A DNA stretch of 63,541 bases. It comes from Chloroflexota bacterium (GTDB lineage Bacteria > Chloroflexota > Anaerolineae > J102). Under the pieces are notes generated by a model. It did no database searches. It saw only the letters and a list, made by a program, of their open reading frames with translations, and was not told the DNA's origin. Shown one piece after another: positions 52,498 through 61,723 of this stretch. The position numbers were made by a program, and so were the translations under genes. Where the stretch lies: NCBI GenBank assembly GCA_029782215.1, contig JAKOVD010000195.1:1-63541 (forward strand), in the 5' to 3' direction. The stretch's first letter is position 1; every line of letters begins with the position of its first letter.

Positions 52498-53552
52498 GCG
52501 CCAATGGCAAACCCAAGCTGGCCATGTATTGGGCCGCCGCTTGCGGCGGCTGCGAGATCAGCACCCTGAACATCGGCGAACATATCCTGACAGTGGATGC
52601 CGTCTTCGATCTGGCCTTCTTCCCCTGCATCGCCGACTTCAAGGTGAAGGATGTCATGGGGTACCCGGACGGCTACATCGACCTCTGCCTGATCAACGGC
52701 GCTATCCGCAATTCGGAGAATGAGGAGATGGCGCGCCTGCTCAGGCGCAAGTCGAAGGTGCTGGTGGCGTTTGGCTCGTGCGCCTACGAGGGCTGTATCC
52801 CGGCGCTTTCGAACCTGACCACGCGCACGGCGACCCTGTCCACGGTCTACCTCGATAACCCATCGATCGACAATCCCGGCGGCGTGCTGCCCCAACCACA
52901 CACCCGCATGCCTGAAGGCGAGTTGGATATCCCTGTCTTCTATCACACGGTGAAATCGCTTGATCAGGTGGTGGATGTCGACTACTACATCCCCGGCTGT
53001 CCGCCCGAATCGCACCAAATCTGGGCTGTGCTGCAGGTTGTGGTAGCAGCGCTGACTGAGAACGCACCCCTTCCCCCCAAACGCTCGCTCCTGGGCGCCA
53101 GCCACGTGGCTGTGTGCGAAGAATGCGCCCTGGCAAAGCATGAGAAGACCATCGCCCGTTTTTATCGTCCCTACCAGGTGCAGCCCGAACCGGGGCTGTG
53201 CCTGCTGGAGCAGGGACTGGTGTGCATGGGGCCGGCCACGGTCGGCGGCTGTGGCGCCCTGTGTCCGCAGGTCGGCATGGGCTGTCGCGGCTGTTATGGC
53301 CCGCTACCGGGCATCGAAGACCAGGGTATGCGCATGCTCACGGCCATCGCTTCGATTCTGGATGTGAGCGGCAGGCCGGGCGACAACGAGCTCGAACTGG
53401 AACGTAAGGTCGAGGCCGCCGTGGATACCATCGTCGACCCCGCCGGTACGTTCTATCGCTTCAGCATGGCGCACTCATTGCTGCGGCGCGCGCGAGCCGA
53501 TGGCGACGCCACGACCACTGCCGCCGCCAACCTGCAACCGATGAGATCCTAG
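52494..53552 (+). CDS. mvhG: [NiFe]-hydrogenase group 3c small subunit
   Basis: A 352-residue iron-sulfur subunit. The proximal cluster uses Cys17 and Cys20 (YWAAACGGCEIS), Cys96 (FGSCAYEG) and the later IPGCPPE cysteine. A C-terminal extension carries additional cysteines (VCEECALAKHEKT, CGALCPQVGMGCRGCYG) for medial and distal clusters. No twin-arginine signal is present, so the enzyme is cytoplasmic, unlike uptake hydrogenases. It couples the NiFe site of the large subunit to MvhD. Confidence 0.93.
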   Translation: MSANGKPKLAMYWAAACGGCEISTLNIGEHILTVDAVFDLAFFPCIADFKVKDVMGYPDGYIDLCLINGAIRNSENEEMARLLRRKSKVLVAFGSCAYEGCIPALSNLTTRTATLSTVYLDNPSIDNPGGVLPQPHTRMPEGELDIPVFYHTVKSLDQVVDVDYYIPGCPPESHQIWAVLQVVVAALTENAPLPPKRSLLGASHVAVCEECALAKHEKTIARFYRPYQVQPEPGLCLLEQGLVCMGPATVGGCGALCPQVGMGCRGCYGPLPGIEDQGMRMLTAIASILDVSGRPGDNELELERKVEAAVDTIVDPAGTFYRFSMAHSLLRRARADGDATTTAAANLQPMRS

Positions 53553-53564
53553 AGGAGGGGTGCT

Positions 53565-55046
53565 ATGACACGCATTACGATTGACCCCATCACCCGTCTG
53601 GAAGGGCACGGCAAGATCGAGATCTTCCTTGACGATGAGGGCAACGTGGCCAACGCCTACTTTCAGATTCCGGAGCTGCGGGGCTTCGAGGCCTTCTGCG
53701 TGGGCAGGCCTGCGGAGGAAATGCCCCGCATCACCAACCGTATCTGCGGTGTGTGCCCGGAAGCGCACCACATGGCGTCCACCAAGGCCCTCGATGCCCT
53801 GTACCATGTCGAGCCATCGCCGGTGGTGAAGAAGCTGCGCGAAATGTTCTACATGGCCTTCTACGTCACGGACCATACGACGCATTTCTATGCCCTGGGT
53901 GGGCCTGATTTCGTGGTTGGCCCTGACGCACCGGTGGCTGAACGCAATATCCTCGGCGTCATTCATAAGGTAGGCATGGAAGCAGGCAAACAGGTCATCA
54001 ATTGCCGCATGCGCAACCACCACGTGATCAAGCTGTTGGGTGGTCGCGGGGTGCATCCGGTCGCCGGGCTGCCAGGGGGGTGGAGCCGGGCCGTGGCGCC
54101 CGCAGAACGCGAGGAGATCGAGACCATCGCCCGGCAGAATGTCGATTTCGCCCTTTTCTCGCTGCAGGTCTTCGACGACATCGTCCTGGCCAATCCGGCC
54201 TACGTCGAGCTCATTCTTGCCGACACCTACAGCCACCGCACCTACTATATGGGGATGGTCGACAGCCGGAATCGGACCAACTTCTATGATGGCCTGATCC
54301 GAGTGGTGGATCCGGAGGGCAAGGAGTTCGTGAAGTATCCCGCTCGCGACTACGCGCAGCACATCGCCGAACGTGTGGAGCCGTGGACGTACCTCAAGTT
54401 CCCCTATCTCAAGGGAGTCGGCTGGAAGGGCTTTGTCGACGGTAAGGAGAGCGGCGTCTACTGCGCCACCCCCCTCTCGCGGTTGAACGCCGCCGACGGC
54501 ATGGCCACCCCGCGCGCCCAGGCCGCTTTTGAGCGCTTCTACGAGACCCTGGGCAGCCGCAAAACGGATGGCCGCTACCAGCCTGTACATAAACGGTTGG
54601 CGACCCATTGGGCGCGGCTCGTGGAGCTGCTCTACGCCGCCGAACGCATGCTCGAGCTTGCCCAGGATCCTGAGATCACCGACCCCAATGTGCGTCTTGT
54701 CATTACCTCGACGCCTGATGAGGGGATCGGGTGTGTAGAGGCGCCGCGCGGCACTTTGACGCATCACTACTGCACCGATGAGAACGGCATCCTGACCAAG
54801 ATCAACCTCATCGTCGGCACCACGAACAACTATGCGCCCCTGGCCATGTCCGTCAAGAAGGCCGCTGAGTCGCTGATCACGCGCGGGACGGTGGTCACAG
54901 ACGGCTTGCTCAACCGCATCGAGATGGCATTCCGGAACTACGACCCCTGCATGTCCTGCGCCACCCATGCTCTGCCCGGCCAGATGCCGCTGGAAGTCGT
55001 AGTGCGGGATGTGTGCGGTGATGAAGTCGTGTGGCTGCGAAGGTAG
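53565..55046 (+). CDS. mvhA: [NiFe]-hydrogenase group 3c large subunit
   Basis: A 493-residue catalytic subunit. The L1 motif RICGVCPEAHH supplies Cys61 and Cys64, and the L5 motif DPCMSCATH (460-468) supplies Cys462 and Cys465; all four NiFe ligands are present. The conserved RLEGHGKIEIF near residue 11 provides the proton-path Glu. After His468 there is a 25-residue tail (ALPGQMPLEVV...), which must be removed by a maturation endopeptidase for NiFe closure. Such a protease is encoded next. GAGGAGGGG precedes the ATG. The enzyme oxidises H2 (or evolves it) in the cytoplasm. Confidence 0.95.
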   Translation: MTRITIDPITRLEGHGKIEIFLDDEGNVANAYFQIPELRGFEAFCVGRPAEEMPRITNRICGVCPEAHHMASTKALDALYHVEPSPVVKKLREMFYMAFYVTDHTTHFYALGGPDFVVGPDAPVAERNILGVIHKVGMEAGKQVINCRMRNHHVIKLLGGRGVHPVAGLPGGWSRAVAPAEREEIETIARQNVDFALFSLQVFDDIVLANPAYVELILADTYSHRTYYMGMVDSRNRTNFYDGLIRVVDPEGKEFVKYPARDYAQHIAERVEPWTYLKFPYLKGVGWKGFVDGKESGVYCATPLSRLNAADGMATPRAQAAFERFYETLGSRKTDGRYQPVHKRLATHWARLVELLYAAERMLELAQDPEITDPNVRLVITSTPDEGIGCVEAPRGTLTHHYCTDENGILTKINLIVGTTNNYAPLAMSVKKAAESLITRGTVVTDGLLNRIEMAFRNYDPCMSCATHALPGQMPLEVVVRDVCGDEVVWLRR

Positions 55047-55097
55047 CCCGCAACGCGGCGCAGGCAAGTTCGCTTGCCTGCGGCTCCTTTCCTCTCG

Positions 55098-55571
55098 ATG
55101 AACACCATTATCATCGGTCTTGGTAACCCCATTCTCAGCGACGACGGCGTGGGCGTATTAGCGGCGCAGGCCTTGGCTGCGATTATCGACGCCGAGAACA
55201 GGCCAGAGGTGACCATTACCGAAGCCAGCGTGGGTGGACTCCGCCTGATGGAGATGATGGTCGGATATGATCGCGCTATTCTGATCGATGCCTATACGGC
55301 GGGGGAGGACCCGCCCGGCACCGTCCGCCGTTTGACCCTTGCCGGCCTGGAAGCTGCCAGCGCCACGCAGCACAGCGCTTCTGACCACGACACCAACCTG
55401 GTCACCGCCCTGGATACTGGCCGCCGCATGGGCTTCTCTCTGCCCGGCGAGCTCGTCATCTATGCCGTTCGCGCTGCCAACATCGCCGATTTCAGTAGTG
55501 AGCCTACTCCCAGCGTCGCTGCCGCCATTCCTATTGTCACAGCTGCCGTGCTCACCGAACTCGCTGGCTGA
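55098..55571 (+). CDS. Hydrogenase maturation endopeptidase (HyaD/HycI family)
   Basis: A 157-residue protease. The N-terminus IIIGLGNPILSDDGVGVLAAQ contains the first metal-sensing acidic residue. AILIDAYTAGEDPPGT carries the central Asp. The third ligand is likely the His in SASDHDTNLVTALD. The family binds nickel in the precursor large subunit and clips its C-terminal tail after the L5 His. Its location 52 nt after mvhA fits that role. No clear ribosome site precedes ATG 55098. Confidence 0.9.
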   Translation: MNTIIIGLGNPILSDDGVGVLAAQALAAIIDAENRPEVTITEASVGGLRLMEMMVGYDRAILIDAYTAGEDPPGTVRRLTLAGLEAASATQHSASDHDTNLVTALDTGRRMGFSLPGELVIYAVRAANIADFSSEPTPSVAAAIPIVTAAVLTELAG

Positions 55572-55621
55572 CTGCGGGCATCTTACATCCCGCAGTCTAT
55601 TTCGTCTTGCCGGAGGCGCCC

Positions 55622-56167
55622 ATGATCTCGCCTGAACTGCTCCGCCGTTATCCCTTCTTCAGTGCGTTCACACTCGACGACCTTGTCCGCCTGGCAGATG
55701 CCGGAAGTGAACAGCAGGCTTCGGCGGGTCACGTGTTCTTTCGCGAGGGCGAGCGTCTCACGCTGTTCTATTTGGTCGTTGAAGGTGCAGTTGCCATTAC
55801 CATGGCTCTCCCAGTGCAAGACGTCATCCATTCGATCTCCAGTCAGATGACTGGTCAGTATCGTACCGAGGATGTCGTGCTCACGACGGTAGGGCCCGGC
55901 GATGTCTTTGGTTGGTCGGGACTCGTAGCGCCCCATGCGGCATTGTCAGGTGCTACTGCGCAGACGGACTGCCGCATCATCGCCTTTGCCTGTCCTCCGT
56001 TGTTGGCGGCTTTCGAGAACGACTGTCGCTTCGGCTATCTCATGCTGAACAAGATGGTGCAAGTCACTCGAGCACGGCTGCAGGCAGAACGGGTCGAGTC
56101 TCTCGCCCTGGCGCGGTCTGTTCACACCGCGGGGCCGTTGAGTTCCGAAGCGCACGGTGCAGAATGA
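55622..56167 (+). CDS. Cyclic-nucleotide-binding-domain protein lacking an HTH
   Basis: A 181-residue protein. LLRRYPFFSAFTLDDLVRLADAG opens a Crp-like sensor domain. GHVFFREGERLTLFYLVVEGAVAI forms the beta-roll, and VGPGDVFGWSGLVAPHAALSGATAQTDC covers the phosphate-binding-cassette region. The dimer-helix region (FGYLMLNKMVQVTRARLQAERV) follows, but the chain ends after about 20 more residues without the winged helix of Crp/Fnr proteins. The PBC has GWSGLV rather than the canonical GE.AL...R.AT, so cAMP binding is uncertain. GGAGG precedes ATG 55622. It may sense a nucleotide or redox signal and act on the hydrogenase complex. Confidence 0.85.
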   Translation: MISPELLRRYPFFSAFTLDDLVRLADAGSEQQASAGHVFFREGERLTLFYLVVEGAVAITMALPVQDVIHSISSQMTGQYRTEDVVLTTVGPGDVFGWSGLVAPHAALSGATAQTDCRIIAFACPPLLAAFENDCRFGYLMLNKMVQVTRARLQAERVESLALARSVHTAGPLSSEAHGAE

Positions 56168-56267
56168 GGTGATGTCATCCTGGCCAAGTCACCAATTGTG
56201 GCGCCCGTGTTGGCCACATCGAACATCCGTTCGACCCCTTGGACCCCAAGGCTTCGTGGCGATCTTC

Positions 56268-56523
56268 GGATCGGGCTCTGAATGCCAGCCTTGATCGATA
56301 GAGAGGGTGCGGCGATGCTCGAAAACGACGGCTTGCAAAGATACCAAGCGTTGAAGAGCGTCGCCCAAGCTGGCAATGGGAGCGCACAAGCGTCAACAGG
56401 GCGCGCTCGCGCCACCCGGCGCCATGTTCTGGCGCAGATGCAGGCACGTCAGGCATGGGTCCAACGCTCAGGCAGCTGGGCGTTGGTCTTGGTGCAGGCC
56501 GCCGAGCACGGGGAGGGCGATGA
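56268..56523. repeat. Copy A of a diverged dispersed repeat
   Basis: Bases 56268-56335 (from GGATCGGGCTCTGA to AACGACGGCTTG) and 56460-56523 (ACGCTCAGGCAGC to GGGCGATGAC) align with 62311-62378 and 62389-62444. Copy A holds an extra stretch of about 120 bases between the two blocks. A 92-residue frame (56282-56560, plus) has REGAAMLENDGLQRYQAL and LVQAAEHGEGDD; it is not a recognised family. The rest of the 56168-56643 gap shows nothing else. Confidence 0.55.
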
Positions 56524-56643
56524 CCTTGCCCGCCCGCGGCGGCTCCACCTTGGGCGGTAGGCAATACCCTGGCCGATGCCTAGCTGAGGTCGAAGGTGGT
56601 CAAAGAATTGGAATGACGCCTGTTCCTTCCTGCCGAAAGCACG

Positions 56644-57636
56644 TTAGCCTTCCTCGCCGCCGACGATGATGACGATATTGCCCTTCTTTTGCTCAGTCTC
56701 GGCGTAGCGGTGGGCTTCAGCCAGTTGCTCAAAGGGAAAACGCCTGTCGATGATCGGCCGAAGCTTCCCGCCGTCGATCAACTCTCTGAGGAACGACAGA
56801 TCCTCCGCCGTCCCGCTGTCCGCGCCGAAGATCACTTTCCTATCGCTCGTCATCGTGGCCCACAATCCGCGGATGAGGTGAGACGTTTGCGGATTGGCCA
56901 GCACACACCGCCCACCAGGGCAGAGCATGCGCAGGATGCGGGTGAAGGGTGCTCTGCACACAACGTCGAAGATGATGTCAAAAGTCTGTGTGCTATCGGT
57001 GAAGTCGCGCTCGGTGTAGTCGATGACGTGATCCGCGCCGATCGAGCGAAGCATGTCAAGCTTGCCAGTGCTATCCACAGCAGTGACTTCGGCGCCAAAG
57101 TGCTTGGCCAGTTGGACCGCGTACGTGCCGAAGCTCCCGCCCGCGCCGACGATGAGGACCTTCTGCCCGGCCTGGATGTTGGCTTTGCGAAGGAAGCGCA
57201 GGGCCTCCGATCCACCATAGGGAACCCCGGCGGCCTCAGCGTAGCTCAAAGTCGCGGGGATCCTGGCCAACGCGCTGCCTTCGCTGCGCCCGCTCAGGCA
57301 GATGTACTCAGCGTAGGCTCCAAGCCCAATGCCTGTTGTCCCAAAGACCCGATCACCGGGCGCGAAGGAGGCAGCCCCCTTGCCTGTGGCCTCAACCTCG
57401 CCCGCAAATTCCTGGCCCAGGATGCGGACTCTTGGTTTCAAGACGCCGAACCACAATCGCATGGGAAGCCAGACCCATCCGGGGAACTCGAACCGGCGAA
57501 GCTCACAGTCCGCCCTCGACACAGACGTGGCATGGATGCGGACCAGCACTTGGCCGTCCTTCGGGTGTGGTTTCGCGACCTCCCGGAGCTCGAGGACATT
57601 CGGAGGGCCGTAGGCCGCGCAGATGATCGCTTTCAT
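56644..57636 (-). CDS. Zinc-independent MDR oxidoreductase (NADPH:quinone reductase-like)
   Basis: A 330-residue medium-chain dehydrogenase/reductase. The N-terminal GroES-like domain has MKAIICAAYGPPNVLELREV and GQEFAGEVEATGKG. The cofactor fold shows VLIVGAGGSFGTYAVQLAKHFGAEVTAV (in two pieces) and HVIDYTERDF. No catalytic zinc-site Cys/His pattern of alcohol dehydrogenases is present, which favours quinone- or enone-reducing members. It uses NADPH in family precedents. AAGGAA lies before ATG 57636. It is the last gene of a minus-strand group, with an MFS remnant just upstream. Confidence 0.87.
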   Translation of the reverse strand: MKAIICAAYGPPNVLELREVAKPHPKDGQVLVRIHATSVSRADCELRRFEFPGWVWLPMRLWFGVLKPRVRILGQEFAGEVEATGKGAASFAPGDRVFGTTGIGLGAYAEYICLSGRSEGSALARIPATLSYAEAAGVPYGGSEALRFLRKANIQAGQKVLIVGAGGSFGTYAVQLAKHFGAEVTAVDSTGKLDMLRSIGADHVIDYTERDFTDSTQTFDIIFDVVCRAPFTRILRMLCPGGRCVLANPQTSHLIRGLWATMTSDRKVIFGADSGTAEDLSFLRELIDGGKLRPIIDRRFPFEQLAEAHRYAETEQKKGNIVIIVGGEEG

Positions 57637-57663
57637 TTTTCATTCCTTGCTCACGTGCATGTC

Positions 57664-57822
57664 TCACCGATTCTGGCGCGATGGCTCGTGCACCAGCACC
57701 AGCATCAACCCGGCTCCGAGCGCCATCAGCAACGCGGCGGTGCCGAACACGCTCAGCGCTGCGAAGTGGTCGAACAGCCAGCCGCCCAACAGCGGCCCGA
57801 GCAGGCGCCAATCCACACGCAA
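57664..57822 (-). pseudogene. C-terminal fragment of an MFS transporter
   Basis: A minus-strand frame ending at TGA (57666-57664) reads LLGPLLGGWLFDHF, then ALSVFGTAALLMALGAGLML and VLVHEPSRQNR. This is the last two transmembrane helices and tail of a major facilitator. No start codon with a ribosome site and no upstream helices exist, since the DUF1254 gene occupies the adjoining DNA. It appears to be a deletion remnant. Confidence 0.6.
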
Positions 57823-57881
57823 CACACCTTCTCGTGAAACCAATCTCGGGCGAATCGGGACTTTCCGTCGCGGTCGGTTCC

Positions 57882-59264
57882 TTATTGCCGCACAATATCG
57901 TCCGGCTTCCAGGTCTGTTCGAAGAAGGGCTCGAGCGGGCCGTAAAAGCGGATAATGGTAAACCAGCCCTGTTCCGGCAGCGTCTTCACCCAGTTCTTCT
58001 CCTTGCCATTTGGCGCTTGTGGACCGAAGTAGATGTCAATAGAGCCATCGGGGTTTGCCTCCGGCCGATCGAATGTGCTGACACTCGGCTTCGGTTGGCC
58101 GTTCTGCAGCAGCGAACGCGTCTCGGCGTCGTAGACTGTCACCGACCAGAAGTCCCTGGCAGGAATACCGGCCGGCAACCTCAGCCGATACGCCTGCCCG
58201 CCGTTCAGGTAGGCCCCGCTGGCGTCGCGGTAGGTCCCGAGGTACTGCGAGCCGACGCCGACCCTCTGTACCTCCATCGCCGGGGTGACCACGATGGCCG
58301 TGTAGTGGAACAGCGTGCGGGAATCCAGAAGCCGGGCGCCGTCGCGCTCGAACGTGTACCCGCCGATGAAAAACCGCTCCCAGTGACGATCAGAATAGAC
58401 CCTGGCCTGAGGGTCACGGTTGGCAAAGGCGATCGCTTTGGCCATGCCGTCACCCAGCTTCACACCGTCAGACAGGATGCGCTGCATGCGCTCGTCGGGT
58501 TGGAACTTACTCCCTTTCACGATCCCCAATGCATGGAGCAGACCGAGTTCTTCGGGGGTGAACGCTGAGAGCGGCTCGTACTGGATCATCTTATCCAGCA
58601 ATTCAAAATAGCGGATATCGCGCGGATGGGTCGTGTTGCCGGGTTTGAACGATGCATTGACCACACCTGGCTGATAGACACCTTCGCCCCACGGATGGAC
58701 CTTGAAGTGTTCCTGGTAGTAAGCCAGTGCAGCTTCGCCTCGTCCGGTCATTTGCTCAAGACCCCGCACCATCACCCAATTGCGGAAGGTGGACGATCGG
58801 AAAACAAAATAGCCGTCTGGAATTTCGCCCTTATAGCCCGGAGGCAAGAGCAAATATTTCCCACCCTGCCCGCGATCAGGACCGGCATTGCCCAGATCGG
58901 CGACAAAGCGCATGAAGCCGTCGTTGATGACGCCCAACACCATGGGCGGCACCTCGATGACGGCTGGACCGGTCTGCTTCAGATCCACGCACATACTGGC
59001 ATAGATACTTTCCGTGTTGTAGGTCAGGCCAATCGCCATCGATTTGCCTTCACCCGGCTCGGCGTATACGATCATGCCGCCGGTTTCGCTGACCCCGTAG
59101 TCGCGTTGGTGCGCGTCCAGCACGGCCTGCATCGACAGCGCGGGCATAAAGTCGAGATAAGCTTGCGCGGCGCGCTGCACATCGATCTGGTCGTAGATCT
59201 TGTGAATGGTTTCTACGGTGGGATAGCCGCCTTCAAAGGTGAGTTCATCCAGGCTGGTGATCAT
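57882..59264 (-). CDS. DUF1254/DUF1214 domain protein
   Basis: A 460-residue protein. The DUF1254 region spans about residues 40-170 (QAYLDFMPALSMQAVLDAH, YNTESIYASMCVDLKQTGPAVIEVPP). The DUF1214 region spans about 330-455 (GAYLNGGQAYRLRLPAGIPARDFWSVTVYDAETRSLLQ, in pieces, then GWFTIIRFYGP). This two-part arrangement is common in bacteria and a few viruses; its biochemical role is not established. No signal peptide is visible, unlike many relatives. GGGAGGA precedes ATG 59264. It lies downstream of the arylsulfatase with a 104-nt gap and may share its transcript. Confidence 0.85.
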   Translation of the reverse strand: MITSLDELTFEGGYPTVETIHKIYDQIDVQRAAQAYLDFMPALSMQAVLDAHQRDYGVSETGGMIVYAEPGEGKSMAIGLTYNTESIYASMCVDLKQTGPAVIEVPPMVLGVINDGFMRFVADLGNAGPDRGQGGKYLLLPPGYKGEIPDGYFVFRSSTFRNWVMVRGLEQMTGRGEAALAYYQEHFKVHPWGEGVYQPGVVNASFKPGNTTHPRDIRYFELLDKMIQYEPLSAFTPEELGLLHALGIVKGSKFQPDERMQRILSDGVKLGDGMAKAIAFANRDPQARVYSDRHWERFFIGGYTFERDGARLLDSRTLFHYTAIVVTPAMEVQRVGVGSQYLGTYRDASGAYLNGGQAYRLRLPAGIPARDFWSVTVYDAETRSLLQNGQPKPSVSTFDRPEANPDGSIDIYFGPQAPNGKEKNWVKTLPEQGWFTIIRFYGPLEPFFEQTWKPDDIVRQ

Positions 59265-59368
59265 ATTCCTCCCTCTATGCTACAGGTTTGAATGTCTGGG
59301 TTTCGGGCGTTCGCGGATTACAGCCCAGGACCGGCAGCGAACGGGTCGCTGCCAGTCCTGACGGCAAA

Positions 59369-61723
59369 CTATTGTCGCGCCATGATCAGGCGCATCTCCG
59401 CTTCGCTGTCCTGGATCACATCGCCGCTGACGTCAAACGTCACGCTGTGGATGGTGCCCGTGAACTCGAAGGGCGGCTCATAGAAGGGCGCTACCGGCGC
59501 GCCAGGATCCGCGCCGACGGTGATCCCTCCCGTCAGCCCCAGGCTGAACGGCGTCGTGTGGGGGAAATCCGCCTGGCCCACGAGTTGCCGGTCAATGTAC
59601 AGTTGCGCCCGGCCGGGCGTGCCCTTGCCGTTGGCGAAGTCCGGCGGACCGGCCACCTCGAACTCAAAGCGCAGCTCGTGGCGCCCGGCAGGGACCGGAA
59701 CAGTGCTCTCAACATGCAGATAGTCGCGGGCGACATAGTTCTGTACGTAATGCAGTTTGTGATCCTGTACATACAGCGTATACCCGCCGTCCACGCCCCC
59801 AAAAGAAACGAGCGCGCCTTCCGCTCCGCTGGCAGGGATGTCAACATCCGCCGTGATGCTGTGCGTACGGTTGAGCAGGCGCGGGCCGGCGTTGTAGGGC
59901 ACGGCCTGTGTGTGGGGGTACAAGGTATAGTGCGTGCGGTCCCTGGTGATCTGTGGGCGTTCGTCCAGCATGCGTGGCATGCCGCGCCCGTCCACCGGCA
60001 GCACCTTGTATTTCCCCGCCTCCACATACCAAGCCGCGATCATCTCGATCAGCTTGGCGCGGTTCCCTTCGGCGATGTTATGGTTCTCGGCAAAGTCCTC
60101 GGCCACGTGGTAGAGCTCCCAGCCTTTCGCATCCAGCTCCGTCAATGTGGCCGCCGGAATGGGATTGCCGAAGCCGGCGCCCGCTTCTGTGAAGGAAGGT
60201 CCGGGCCAGGGGCAGACTGCTCGCCAGCCGTCGTGGTAGATCGAGCGATGGCCGAGCATCTCGAAGTACTGGGTATGGTGCTTGCTCTCGGCCTTGGCGT
60301 CATCCAGTGCATGCACGAAGCTGACACCCTCGATCGGAGATTGGGCGACACCCTTGATGCTGGCAGGGGCTTCAATCCCGATCAGGTCCAGCACGGTGGG
60401 CATCATGTCGATCACGTGGGCATACTGGGTGCGCACTTCGCCCCTGGCCTGGAAACCGTTCGGGAAGTGCACGATGAAAGGATCGCTGATCCCGCCGCGG
60501 TAGGTTTCGCGCTTCCAGCGGCGGAACGGTGTGTCGCCCGCCCACGTCCAGCCCCAGGGATAGTGATTGAAGGTGGTCGGATCGCCCAATTCGTCGATGT
60601 GCGCCAGGTTGGTCGCCAGGTCCTCCTTGACGTTATTGAAGAACAGGTTCTCGTTGACCGAGCCGGTAGGTCCGCCTTCGGAGCTGGCGCCGTTATCGGA
60701 GATCAACATGATCAGGGTGTTGTCAAACTCGCCGAGTGCTTTCAGGAAGTCAAACAGACGGCCTAGGTGGAAGTCGGTGTGTTCCATGAAGCCGGCAAAG
60801 ACCTCCATCATATGGGCGTACAGCCTCCTCTCGTCTGCCGAAAGCGTATCCCACTGAACCACATCGGGATCATGCCGGGACAGCTCGGCATCCGCCGGGA
60901 CGAGTCCCATCTCTTTTTGCCGGGCGAAGGTCATTTCGCGATAGACGTCCCATCCTTCGTCAAACATCCCTTTGTACTTGTCCGACCATTCCTTGCGCAC
61001 GTGATGCGGTGCATGCATCGCGCCCGGACAGAAGTACATGAAGAAGGGTTTGTCAGGCGCCACTTGCTTGGCGTCGGCGATGAAACTGATCGCTTTGTCC
61101 ACGAGGTCTTCGGTCAAATGATAACCTTGTTCGGGCGTCCTGGGGGGCTCCACCTGGTGGTTATCATAGACGAGCTCGGGGTAATACTGGTGCGTTTCGC
61201 CCCCCATGAAGCCATAGAAGCGCTCGAACCCGCGCCCGAGCGGCCAGCGGTCATACGGACCGGCAGCGGAGATCTGGTCGGCCGGGGTCAGATGCCATTT
61301 GCCAACGGCATAGGTGTTGTAGCCTCTGTCGAGCAGGATTTCCGAGAGGAACCCGTTCTCGAATGGGATATTGGCGTTATAGCCTGGAAAACCAGTCGAG
61401 CCCTCGGTGATGCAGGCCATGGCATTGGAGTGGTGGTTGCGCCCGGTCATGACGCAGGCGCGCGTGGGCGAGCAGAGCGCAGTGGTGTGCATGTTGCTAA
61501 AGCGCAGACCATTCTCCGCCAGGGCATCCATATGAGGGGTATGGATCGGGCTGCCGTAACAGCCAAGTTGCCCAAAACCGACATCGTCCAGGACGATGAA
61601 CAGTACGTTTGGAGCACCTGCTTTGGCGCGCTTGGGCTCCGGCCAGGCTTGCTCGGAGGTGTCGTACGTGCGCCCGACAACGCCGTTGAAGGCAGTTCCG
61701 GGCTTGTACTCTTTCAGGGACAT
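59369..61723 (-). CDS. Arylsulfatase (type I, formylglycine-dependent)
   Basis: A 784-residue sulfatase. NVLFIVLDDVGFGQLGCYG gives the metal-binding Asp46 and Asp47. The modified Cys84 sits in ALCSPTRACVMTGRNHHSN, the CxPxR consensus for conversion to formylglycine. VGKWHLTPADQ supplies the conserved Lys and His, and ISDNGASSEGGPTGS the later metal ligands. The C-terminal 220 residues form a beta-rich domain (YTLYVQDHKLHYVQNYV). No signal peptide is seen, so it may act in the cytoplasm on sulfate esters. GAGGAGG lies 9 nt before ATG 61723. The required formylglycine-generating enzyme is not in the window. Confidence 0.93.
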   Translation of the reverse strand: MSLKEYKPGTAFNGVVGRTYDTSEQAWPEPKRAKAGAPNVLFIVLDDVGFGQLGCYGSPIHTPHMDALAENGLRFSNMHTTALCSPTRACVMTGRNHHSNAMACITEGSTGFPGYNANIPFENGFLSEILLDRGYNTYAVGKWHLTPADQISAAGPYDRWPLGRGFERFYGFMGGETHQYYPELVYDNHQVEPPRTPEQGYHLTEDLVDKAISFIADAKQVAPDKPFFMYFCPGAMHAPHHVRKEWSDKYKGMFDEGWDVYREMTFARQKEMGLVPADAELSRHDPDVVQWDTLSADERRLYAHMMEVFAGFMEHTDFHLGRLFDFLKALGEFDNTLIMLISDNGASSEGGPTGSVNENLFFNNVKEDLATNLAHIDELGDPTTFNHYPWGWTWAGDTPFRRWKRETYRGGISDPFIVHFPNGFQARGEVRTQYAHVIDMMPTVLDLIGIEAPASIKGVAQSPIEGVSFVHALDDAKAESKHHTQYFEMLGHRSIYHDGWRAVCPWPGPSFTEAGAGFGNPIPAATLTELDAKGWELYHVAEDFAENHNIAEGNRAKLIEMIAAWYVEAGKYKVLPVDGRGMPRMLDERPQITRDRTHYTLYPHTQAVPYNAGPRLLNRTHSITADVDIPASGAEGALVSFGGVDGGYTLYVQDHKLHYVQNYVARDYLHVESTVPVPAGRHELRFEFEVAGPPDFANGKGTPGRAQLYIDRQLVGQADFPHTTPFSLGLTGGITVGADPGAPVAPFYEPPFEFTGTIHSVTFDVSGDVIQDSEAEMRLIMARQ

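Noticed and set aside
53475..55067. A 530-codon frame antisense to mvhA
   Set aside because: Same reasoning: the L1 and L5 motifs prove the plus-strand gene, and the antisense is compositional.
48340..55571. Archaeal contamination as source of the hdr-mvh operon
   Set aside because: It is contiguous with bacterial genes, has bacterial Shine-Dalgarno sites and Crp/Fnr-type operators, and its base composition is similar to the flanks.
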